From the NCBI GenBank assembly GCA_934463345.1, contig CAKSJL010000097.1:1-5712 (forward strand): a stretch of 5,712 nucleotides of DNA, written 5' to 3'. A program made the translations under genes and the position numbers. This stretch comes from an uncultured Oscillospiraceae bacterium (GTDB taxonomy: Bacteria; Bacillota; Clostridia; Oscillospirales; Ruminococcaceae). The first letter of the stretch is position 1. Each line of letters begins with the position of its first letter. This document shows positions 1-4,576 of this stretch, piece after piece. The notes under the pieces were generated by a model. The model made no database searches, was not told the DNA's origin, and worked only from the letters and a program-made list of their open reading frames with translations.

Positions 1-228
1 CAAATTCTTGAAACAAAAGGAGCAAAATATCGTAACATCTATTTTGATTCTAACAGCGATGCCGGAAAGTTTGCACTGGGTGTCACTGCATTCCCGACAA
101 CTTATGTTATTGACAGAAACGGTGATATTGTTGGTGAAGCACTTCTTGGCGGTATTGATAATGACGACAATCTTAATACACTCCAAAATACAATTGATGA
201 AGTTCTTGCAAAGGACGCTCAAAAATAA
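1..228 (+). CDS. TlpA/ResA-like thioredoxin-fold protein, C-terminal part (5' end outside window)
   Basis: Frame 1 is open from the first base to TAA at 226-228 and encodes the last 75 residues of a protein. Near residues 27-38 it reads FALGVTAFPTTYVID. The Phe-Pro-Thr-Thr segment is the cis-proline loop of thioredoxin-fold proteins, and the following NGDIVGEALLGG matches the strand-turn-strand that ends TlpA, ResA and AhpC-type redoxins. The CxxC active site would lie upstream, outside the window, so it cannot be seen whether the enzyme is an active thiol-disulfide oxidoreductase. Such proteins are usually secreted or membrane-anchored lipoproteins in Firmicutes, but the signal sequence is also out of view. 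An intrinsic terminator starts 13 bp after the stop, so this is the last gene of its transcript and is unrelated to the toxin-type genes downstream. Family assignment is fairly sure; the subfamily is not. Confidence 0.8.
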   Translation, partial: QILETKGAKYRNIYFDSNSDAGKFALGVTAFPTTYVIDRNGDIVGEALLGGIDNDDNLNTLQNTIDEVLAKDAQK

Positions 229-241
229 AACTAATCTCGAT

Positions 242-272
242 AAGCGGATGCATAAGATGTATCCGCTTTTTT
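242..272 (+). terminator. Intrinsic terminator of the thioredoxin-like gene
   Basis: A 12-bp stem (242-253 with 257-268, one G-U pair) closes a 3-nt AAG loop and runs into a T tract at 267-272. It begins 13 bp after the stop codon at 228. Confidence 0.9.
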
Positions 273-332
273 AGCCAGTTACAACGAGAAAATGCATGTT
301 CACAACAAAAACCGGCACAGAATGTAATTTTG

Positions 333-341
333 TGCTATAAT
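333..341 (+). promoter_or_regulatory. Possible extended -10 promoter element
   Basis: TGC followed by TATAAT at 336-341 is a perfect extended -10 box. No good -35 hexamer lies 16-18 bp upstream. The same TTTGTGCTATAAT string recurs at the well-formed promoter near 5479, which makes this copy more believable. If active, it would read into the gene-poor leader before the Syd-like gene. It could be a remnant promoter of a lost gene. Confidence 0.35.
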
Positions 342-433
342 GTGACACGAAAAAATTTCTTTTTAATGAAGTGTACAGTGGTAAATCGAAGCATGACCCT
401 ACATTTAAGGTTGAGTTGTTTTCAATTATATGC

Positions 434-462
434 TAGATTTTTTTCTTATTTTATGGTATGAT
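434..462 (+). promoter_or_regulatory. Candidate promoter for the Syd/SUKH-like gene
   Basis: TATGAT at 457-462 is preceded by TGG at 454-456 (an extended -10). The -35 region at 434-439 (TAGATT) is a weak match 17 bp upstream. Initiation would fall near 469 and give a leader of about 130 nt before the ATG at 600. That leader contains the two-part stem at 473-543. No better-placed promoter was found for the gene. Confidence 0.4.
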
Positions 463-472
463 AGAGATAATT

Positions 473-543
473 CAATCATGAGAAACCACTGTGCTAAGGT
501 AACTGGTGTCTGTTGTTTACGGAAAGGGTGGTTAATTTGATTG
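473..543 (+). other. Two-part stem in the leader of the Syd/SUKH-like gene
   Basis: CAATCA at 473-478 pairs with TGATTG at 538-543. AACCAC at 484-489 pairs with GTGGTT at 528-533. A 5/4-nt internal loop separates the two 6-bp helices, and 38 nt are enclosed. The fold begins just after the predicted transcription start near 469. Elsewhere 273-599 holds only the promoter candidates and a 31-codon open stretch (341-436) with no start codon. The function of the stem is unknown and chance pairing is possible. Confidence 0.35.
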
Positions 544-599
544 TATAAAAATAATTTGAAAGTTGCACATTTAAAGTGTATATATGGAGGTAATTAATT

Positions 600-1193
600 A
601 TGAGTATGAAAGAAGCTTTGGAAAATTATTTCAAAAGACTCGAATCATCTTGTCAAAATAAGAACGGTTGTATGCCCAAGACAGTTTATGTAGAAAAATG
701 TGATCTTCATGGTATCTACATTAAAGGTAGCCTTGACCAAGAAGGATATGCTGAATGGAAACCGATATTGCAAAATCAATTCATCGATTTTGAGCAAATA
801 GAAAAAGAATTGGGATTTAAAATCAATGAACAAATCAAGCAATTCTTTACCACATATTGGTTTATGCAAATGTACGGGAATTATAACGGAAATGAATGTT
901 ACTTTAATAAAATTGTTCCTAATGCTGACATAAGAGATATAATTCTTAAATCACATTACAGTGGAAATATTGATTATATGAAGCCGCATAATTATTTTCA
1001 TATCGGTGATGTTGATAATATCGATCATGAGGATTGTGGACTCTATGTTGAAAATTCCACTTGTAAAGTAGTTGGAATAGATTGGGATAGTGCTATGGAT
1101 TGTGATTTTTCAAAACCGCTTTCAGAATTTATGTTTAAAATTTGTGATTCGTTAGAAGAATTGATAGATACGATGGAAGTAAAGCGATTTTAA
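600..1193 (+). CDS. Syd-like SUKH-superfamily protein, putative immunity protein
   Basis: This 197-aa protein resembles E. coli Syd (SecY-interacting, 181 aa) in length and in motif order as I recall it. WKP at residues 53-55 corresponds to the WQP of Syd, and QFFTTYWFMQMYGNY at 81-95 to the FYTTQFAGDMHAQFG segment. GLYVENSTCKVVGIDWD at 147-163 fits the late strands. Syd belongs to the SUKH (Syd, US22, Knr4) superfamily, many of whose Gram-positive members act as immunity proteins against nuclease toxins of contact-dependent or polymorphic systems. No signal peptide or membrane segment is seen, so it is cytosolic. The start at 600 is set by GGAGG at 586-590, 9 nt upstream; a second Met lies two codons later. 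No toxin gene adjoins it in the window, so an orphan immunity role is inferred. A housekeeping Syd role is less likely because Syd is best known from proteobacteria. Confidence 0.72.
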   Translation: MSMKEALENYFKRLESSCQNKNGCMPKTVYVEKCDLHGIYIKGSLDQEGYAEWKPILQNQFIDFEQIEKELGFKINEQIKQFFTTYWFMQMYGNYNGNECYFNKIVPNADIRDIILKSHYSGNIDYMKPHNYFHIGDVDNIDHEDCGLYVENSTCKVVGIDWDSAMDCDFSKPLSEFMFKICDSLEELIDTMEVKRF

Positions 1194-1253
1194 AGGGCGT
1201 TTTTTGTTTCATTTTTATTGTATCACTCTAGAGCTTTTTAAGTTTTATTGTTT

Positions 1254-1343
1254 AGAAAAAAGAAAGGACGAAAGCAACATATAGTAACAGATACAATGGG
1301 AAATCTGCTTTATGAGCACCTCCATGTCGATTTTAGCTTGTGA
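1254..1343 (+). pseudogene. Transposase fragment, IS5/IS4-like DDE type
   Basis: One frame here reads RKKKGRKQHIVTDTMGNLL followed by YEHLHV. This matches the recurrent KGRKRHIVVDTxGNLL block of IS5-group transposases. The frame is bounded by TAA at 1239-1241 and TGA at 1341-1343. There is no start codon, no first or last DDE segment, and no visible terminal inverted repeats, so only about 80-90 bp of an insertion sequence survive. The homology stops around 1320, just before the PIN-domain reading frame begins at 1340. An insertion followed by deletion probably removed the antitoxin and 5' region of that gene. Assignment rests on this single motif. Confidence 0.55.
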
Positions 1344-1723
1344 AGACAGGTTCTGATACCAATTTTATCCTTGATGTGCTTTGTAATCGTTCTGATTTTC
1401 TTGAAAACTCACTGAAAATCTGGAAGCTATGTGAGGTAAAAAAGATTGAGGGTTATATATCTGCTCTATCGATTCCTAATATTGTTTACATTCTCAGGAA
1501 AGAACTTACACCTCAAAAAACTATGGAAATCATTTCAAGACTTATGACAATATTTGAAGTGGCTGAATTAAGGTCGAGTGATTTGAAAAATGCAGCTGAA
1601 ATGTGCCTTAACGACTATGAAGATGCTGTACAAATGTGCTTTGTAAGGCGTATCAAAGCAAGTTATATTGTAACGCGAAATGTCCGTGACTTTAAAGAAA
1701 GCGAATTGTTGAATAGGATTTAA
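1340..1723 (+). CDS. PIN-domain (VapC-like) ribonuclease toxin, probably decayed or orphaned
   Basis: This 127-aa protein is of the PIN family. The acidic residues expected for metal-dependent RNA cleavage are present: D6 in DTNFILDVL, D95 in YEDAVQ and D117 in TRNVRDF. The middle block SALSIPNIVYILRKEL is typical of the Firmicute PIN_3-type subgroup. The only possible start is GTG at 1340, because TAG lies two codons upstream at 1334. No Shine-Dalgarno precedes it, and residues 3-5 (TGS) replace the hydrophobic residues normally found before the first catalytic Asp. The C-terminus is also about 10 residues short of the usual ending. No antitoxin gene is seen; a transposase fragment occupies the place where it would be. 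The catalytic core looks intact, but expression is doubtful, so it may be a pseudogene. Confidence 0.7.
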   Translation: MKTGSDTNFILDVLCNRSDFLENSLKIWKLCEVKKIEGYISALSIPNIVYILRKELTPQKTMEIISRLMTIFEVAELRSSDLKNAAEMCLNDYEDAVQMCFVRRIKASYIVTRNVRDFKESELLNRI

Positions 1724-1733
1724 ATTGTATAAT
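1706..1733 (+). promoter_or_regulatory. Candidate promoter for the 54-aa small protein
   Basis: TTGTTG at 1706-1711 and a perfect TATAAT at 1728-1733 are separated by 16 bp. Initiation would be near 1740, about 26 nt before the ATG at 1766. The promoter overlaps the end of the PIN reading frame. Confidence 0.5.
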
Positions 1734-1765
1734 ATTTTAAAGAAGCACCGGAAGGAGTGGATTAT

Positions 1766-1930
1766 ATGTGCAAAGCTATGGAAGATAGAATTAATGACGA
1801 AAAGCTTAATATTGCCTATAATTTATTGCTTTTAGGCACTATTTCTAAGGAAGATATTGCGAAAGCCACTAAGCTTCCTATTGAGAAAATCAACAAGCTT
1901 GAAGAAGAAATAAAATCAGTTTTGGAATAA
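1766..1930 (+). CDS. Small protein of 54 aa with helix-turn-helix-like tail, unknown function
   Basis: The frame begins MCKAMEDRINDEK and ends KINKLEEEIKSVLE before TAA at 1928-1930. AAGGAG at 1752-1757 lies 8 nt upstream of the ATG, and a TATAAT-type promoter precedes it. The MCKAMED start and the pattern LLLLGTISKEDIAKATKLPIE then KINKL resemble the C-terminal tails of Rpn/PD-(D/E)XK transposase-nuclease proteins, as well as small free-standing proteins found in Clostridia. In those, two short helices form an HTH-like unit. The nuclease domain itself is absent, so this is either a stand-alone small protein or a reinitiated remnant. Its good ribosome binding site, promoter and downstream terminator argue that it is a real gene. 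No function is assigned. Confidence 0.65.
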   Translation: MCKAMEDRINDEKLNIAYNLLLLGTISKEDIAKATKLPIEKINKLEEEIKSVLE

Positions 1931-1979
1931 AAGTGTTATAAGCTGTTTCATTGAAAGCAATTGAATATCGTTTATAAAT

Positions 1980-2018
1980 CGGCTGTCGTTGCTTTAAAAC
2001 AATGACAGCCGGTTTTTT
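1980..2018 (+). terminator. Intrinsic terminator upstream of the DUF3990 operon
   Basis: A 12-bp stem (1980-1991 with 2000-2011, one G-U pair) encloses an 8-nt loop and is followed by TTTTTT at 2013-2018. It ends transcription of the 54-aa gene and insulates the next promoter, whose -35 box starts at 2020. Confidence 0.9.
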
Positions 2019-2019
2019 C

Positions 2020-2048
2020 TTGACAAACTATCGCTAAAGCGATATAAT
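2020..2048 (+). promoter_or_regulatory. Consensus sigma-A promoter of the DUF3990/HTH operon
   Basis: TTGACA at 2020-2025 and TATAAT at 2043-2048 are both perfect hexamers with an ideal 17-bp spacer. Initiation is expected near 2055, 40 nt before the ATG. An inverted repeat fills most of the spacer and the first bases of the -10 box, so the promoter is strong by itself and very likely held down by a repressor. Confidence 0.9.
2029..2044. promoter_or_regulatory. Operator copy 1 (TATCG-N6-CGATA)
   Basis: TATCGCTAAAGCGATA is a 7-bp inverted repeat around a 2-bp centre. It sits inside the spacer and overlaps TA of the -10 box, so a bound protein would block RNA polymerase. The likely ligand is the XRE-type protein encoded at 2756-3400; this is inferred from operon logic. 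Confidence 0.65.
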
Positions 2049-2064
2049 AATATTATAGAAATGC

Positions 2065-2080
2065 TATCGTTGTACCGATA
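2065..2080. promoter_or_regulatory. Operator copy 2 (TATCG-N6-CGATA)
   Basis: TATCGTTGTACCGATA repeats the same TATCG-N6-CGATA half-sites as copy 1, with centres 36 bp apart. It lies in the early transcribed region just before the ribosome binding site AGGAGG (2082-2087). The shared outer 5 bp and differing centre are typical of a dimeric HTH repressor site. Confidence 0.6.
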
Positions 2081-2094
2081 TAGGAGGAATAATA

Positions 2095-2793
2095 ATGAAA
2101 GAAAAACTAACAATATATCATGGTTCAGAAAAAATAATACAAAAGCCTGTATTTGGATTTGGGAATAAATATAATGATTATGGACTTGGATTTTACTGCA
2201 CTGAAAGCATTGAGCTTGCAAAAGAATGGGCTTGTTCGTCAGAATTAGATGGATATGCAAATGAATACACAATACAAACAAAAGGTTTGAAAATACTATC
2301 ATTAACAAGCGGAGATTATAATATATTGAACTGGCTGTTTGTTCTGCTCCAAAACAGAAAGTTTCGCATTGATTCGGAGATTGCTTCACAAGCCAAAAAG
2401 TACATTGAAAATAATTTTGCCGTTGAATACAGAAATTATGATATAATTCAAGGCTATCGTGCTGATGATTCTTATTTTTCATTTGCAAATGCTTTTTTGA
2501 GCAATACAATTTCTATTAGTCAGTTAGAGCGAGCAATGGTACTTGGAAAATTAGGAGAGCAAATTGTTGCAATTTCTAAAGAGGCTTTTGAATGTATTCA
2601 GTTTTTTAAAGCTGTTCCTGCTTCAAAAGAACTCTACTATCCTAAAAAGCTTTCCCGTGATACATCAGCTCGTGAAGAGTTTAGAAAAGAAAAAAGCAGA
2701 GGGAATATTCTTACCGAAAAATATATGATTGACATTATAAGAGAAGGGTGGAAAAATGATGATGACAGGCTACAACGAGTTGTACTTAAATGA
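2095..2793 (+). CDS. DUF3990 protein, ADP-ribosyltransferase-like putative toxin
   Basis: The protein is 232 aa. Its N-terminus has YHGS at residues 8-11 and DYGLGFYCT at 28-36, then ELAKEWA. This is the histidine and GxGFYxT pattern of DUF3990, which I place in the ADP-ribosyltransferase fold group (H-Y-[EQ] type). GYRADDSYF at 120-128 and KLGEQIVAISKEAFECIQF at 152-170 match the second half of the family. E155-Q156 is the best candidate for the third active-site position. The expected reaction is NAD-dependent ADP-ribosylation, but substrate and activity are unknown. The family core ends near residue 185; the charged tail of about 45 residues is extra. The start is fixed by AGGAGG at 2082-2087, 7 nt upstream. 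The gene overlaps the downstream HTH gene by 38 bp, consistent with coupled synthesis of toxin and antitoxin. No signal peptide is seen. Confidence 0.8.
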   Translation: MKEKLTIYHGSEKIIQKPVFGFGNKYNDYGLGFYCTESIELAKEWACSSELDGYANEYTIQTKGLKILSLTSGDYNILNWLFVLLQNRKFRIDSEIASQAKKYIENNFAVEYRNYDIIQGYRADDSYFSFANAFLSNTISISQLERAMVLGKLGEQIVAISKEAFECIQFFKAVPASKELYYPKKLSRDTSAREEFRKEKSRGNILTEKYMIDIIREGWKNDDDRLQRVVLK

Positions 2794-3400
2794 TGCAAGA
2801 AAAAATCTTGGTGAAATGATAGAATATGCTGTTGTTGATTTGGGCTATGAACCTGATGAATTTTTTGATTACTTCATAACCTCAGGAATCGCAGATAAAT
2901 TCGGCAAAGGAAATCCTAAGTATACAGTAGGTATGTCAGGCATAGAGCTTGCAGAGTGTGTTTTGAAAGCAGTCGGGATTGAAATCAAGGTTAAAGAATG
3001 TGACCACACAGGGTATAAGGGAATTGCTTATTGGAGCGGTTGGATTCTGGCTTATTATCAATGGAAAACAGGCAGACGATTTGAAGATATTACAGATGAT
3101 GGTCTTACCCTTTCAAAGGTTTTCTCAATGTACATTTTACATGAAGCTGATGACAGCAAATTTGTAGAAACAGCAGATGAGATAATCGCAAGAAACAGAG
3201 CAAAACAAAAGTCAAAACTATCTGTAATAAGAAAGGCACGAGGGTTTACACAGTCAGAGCTTGCCAGAGTAAGTGGTGTCTCCTTGCGTATGATACAGTT
3301 ATATGAACAAAAGCAGAATGATATCCGTAAAGCTCAGGCAGATACTGTACTTGCACTTTGTAAAGCATTGGGGTGCGATATAGAGGATTTGATAGGGTGA
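2756..3400 (+). CDS. XRE-type HTH protein, putative antitoxin and autorepressor of the DUF3990 toxin
   Basis: The protein is 214 aa (213 or 212 if ATG 2759 or 2762 is used; AAGGGTGG at 2744-2751 serves all three). Residues 12-75 (LGEMIEYAVVDLGYEPDEFF... GMSGIELAECVL) form a compact conserved block that I have the impression of seeing in Clostridial proteins next to DUF3990. Residues 80-140 include YWSGWILAYYQWKTGRRFEDI, likely the part that contacts the toxin. Residues 154-213 are a clear XRE/Cro helix-turn-helix, with FTQSELARVSGVSLRMIQLYE as helices 2 and 3. The start codon lies inside the toxin frame, giving a 38-bp overlap. The two palindromes at the operon promoter are the natural targets of this HTH. 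Toxin neutralisation is inferred from order, overlap and domain type, not shown directly. Confidence 0.75.
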   Translation: MMMTGYNELYLNDARKNLGEMIEYAVVDLGYEPDEFFDYFITSGIADKFGKGNPKYTVGMSGIELAECVLKAVGIEIKVKECDHTGYKGIAYWSGWILAYYQWKTGRRFEDITDDGLTLSKVFSMYILHEADDSKFVETADEIIARNRAKQKSKLSVIRKARGFTQSELARVSGVSLRMIQLYEQKQNDIRKAQADTVLALCKALGCDIEDLIG

Positions 3401-3444
3401 TGGAATAAAAATATGCATTTTTTTGACAGATGGCATAAACGATA

Positions 3445-3954
3445 TTATTTTAGCAATTTATCAACTGCCTTGAGATTCAACAAATAAAACGAACGATTGC
3501 CTTGTTTATTGGTGATCAGCAGTTCTTCGGGAATGCGTTTCAGCCTTGAACGAACAGTGTTATATGTCATTTTCATTTTATGTTCAAGCTCTTTTTGAGA
3601 AATTCCCATGTTGGAAAACAGTGCTGCCTGAATTAGATAGTCATATATTCTGCACATACTTTCATCCTCTGCATTTGGCAGTTGTGTGATCAGATTAATA
3701 TAATGCATCAATTTTTCGGAACGTTCTGATAAAGCCTGATAAAGTTGATGCATGGAAACATCTACAATTTCCAGAAACATTTCTGCAAAGGGAGTGAGAT
3801 CACCTCTGTTATTGTAATGATTGCAAATTTTAAAGGCTTCATAATACTTGTTTATATGCTCTTTAATCGTAAAAGAGATACGATAACCAATTAGTTTATT
3901 TAAGTTCTGAGAAAGCATATAACTGCTGATAAAACGACTGGTACGCCCATTGCC
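3445..3954 (-). pseudogene. Fic-family protein, C-terminal fragment cut at the active-site loop
   Basis: Read on the minus strand from 3954, the sequence gives GNGRTSRFISSYMLSQNL and then 145 further residues to TAA at 3447-3445. GNGRTSRF is the second half of the Fic motif HPFxDGNGR, and the rest (YRISFTIKEHINKYYEAF, GDLTPFAEMFLEI) is typical of Fic AMP-transferases with a C-terminal winged helix (ISQKELEHKMKMTYNTVRSRLKRI). The N-terminal half and the catalytic His are missing: the frame continues upstream but with unrelated residues (RYSLTYT before GNGR), ending at a stop near 4040. The first Met in frame is at 3918, with no convincing ribosome binding site. The protein cannot be an active Fic enzyme. 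The winged-helix part could still fold if translated. No terminator is visible after the stop. Confidence 0.8.
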
Positions 3955-3995
3955 TGTATAGGTTAAAGAATAACGGGTTTGTACAGATTTTAAGA

Positions 3996-4463
3996 ATGGA
4001 AGAGTTAGGTAATCACACCTTGCCTATTAAGGAATACAACAATATCAGAGTGGTAACATTCAAGGATATTGATATGGTTCATGAGAGACCTGATGGAACT
4101 GCAAGAAAGAGGTTTAATGATAACAAGAAATACTTTATTGAAGGCGAAGATTATTTTGTGGTGAAGCCATCTGAAATAAATAATCGTGGAACTACCCTTA
4201 TTACTGAAACGGGCTATCTTATGCTTGTAAAATCATTTACAGATAACCTCGCCTGGAAAGCACAGAGAGAACTTGTTAATACTTATTTTAGAGTTAAAGA
4301 TGTTGTAACGATGATGGGAGCAATGGCAAGAACAATACCATCCAAAATGGATGATATGGAATCACAAAATTCTAATCAAAATTACTCATCTAACTTCTGC
4401 CAATTAATAATTGAGACTAACGTGTCTGTCCGAGATTTGTTATACAATTATAATGTTAGGTAA
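3996..4463 (+). CDS. ORF6N-domain phage antirepressor-like protein
   Basis: Of the 155 aa, residues 9-102 (LPIKEYNNIRVVTFKDIDMVHERPDGTARKRF... TLITETGYLMLVKSFTDNLAWKAQRELVNTYF) are a near-complete ORF6N domain. This is a DNA-binding or antirepressor module of phages and prophages. Residues 103-155 form a polar tail unlike the usual KilA-C or coiled-coil second domain, and probably reflect loss of the native C-terminus. ATG 3996 is the only in-frame start close to the domain, and the MEELGNHTLP opening fits the family. However, no Shine-Dalgarno or promoter lies upstream, because the sequence runs directly into the broken Fic gene. The domain assignment is good. Whether the gene is expressed is doubtful, and it may be a remnant. 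Confidence 0.72.
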   Translation: MEELGNHTLPIKEYNNIRVVTFKDIDMVHERPDGTARKRFNDNKKYFIEGEDYFVVKPSEINNRGTTLITETGYLMLVKSFTDNLAWKAQRELVNTYFRVKDVVTMMGAMARTIPSKMDDMESQNSNQNYSSNFCQLIIETNVSVRDLLYNYNVR

Positions 4464-4475
4464 GATAAAAGATAC

Positions 4476-4516
4476 AAAAAAACGCCCAAAACTCGATAAA
4501 TACTGCGTTTGAGGGC
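4476..4516 (-). terminator. Minus-strand intrinsic terminator, third of a tandem set
   Basis: GGGC (4513-4516) and GTTT (4507-4510) pair with GCCC (4484-4487) and AAAC (4489-4492) across a small internal loop. On the minus strand the hairpin is followed by seven Ts (A run at 4476-4482). Confidence 0.6.
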
Positions 4517-4545
4517 AAAAAAAAGTTGCTAAAAACGCAACTTTT
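4517..4545 (-). terminator. Minus-strand intrinsic terminator, second of a tandem set
   Basis: A perfect 9-bp stem (4537-4545 with 4521-4529) has a 7-nt loop. On the minus strand it is followed by an eight-T tract (A run at 4517-4524). On the plus strand the hairpin has only four Ts after it, so it is a weaker terminator for the ORF6N gene. Confidence 0.75.
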
Positions 4546-4550
4546 ACGTT

Positions 4551-4576
4551 AAAAAATTGCGTTTTTCGCAACTTTT
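4551..4576 (-). terminator. Minus-strand intrinsic terminator, first of a tandem set
   Basis: AAAAGTTGCG pairs with CGCAATTTTT over 10 bp (4567-4576 with 4552-4561, one G-U) around an AAAAA loop and ends in six Ts on the minus strand. The string CGCAACTTTT on the plus strand is shared exactly with the neighbouring hairpin (4536-4545 and 4567-4576), which suggests duplication. Confidence 0.7.

Noticed and set aside
8..274. 88-codon plus-strand frame starting MKQKEQNIV
   Set aside because: It overlaps the clearly recognisable thioredoxin-like frame in another phase and runs through the terminator hairpin.
571..582. TTGAAA-17-TATATA promoter-like pair just before the Syd-like gene
   Set aside because: Its start site would fall inside or after the GGAGG ribosome binding site at 586-590, so it cannot serve this gene.
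645..869. Minus-strand frame of 74 codons
   Set aside because: It is antisense to the Syd-like gene, has no ribosome binding site and shows no family features.
1994..2509. Minus-strand frame of 171 codons rich in Leu, Phe and Ile
   Set aside because: It lies antisense to the DUF3990 gene, its promoter and terminator; the hydrophobic composition is what AT-rich antisense DNA gives. The plus-strand gene has family motifs and initiation signals.
2979..3167. 62-codon plus-strand frame
   Set aside because: It is an out-of-phase shadow within the HTH protein gene, without its own start signals.
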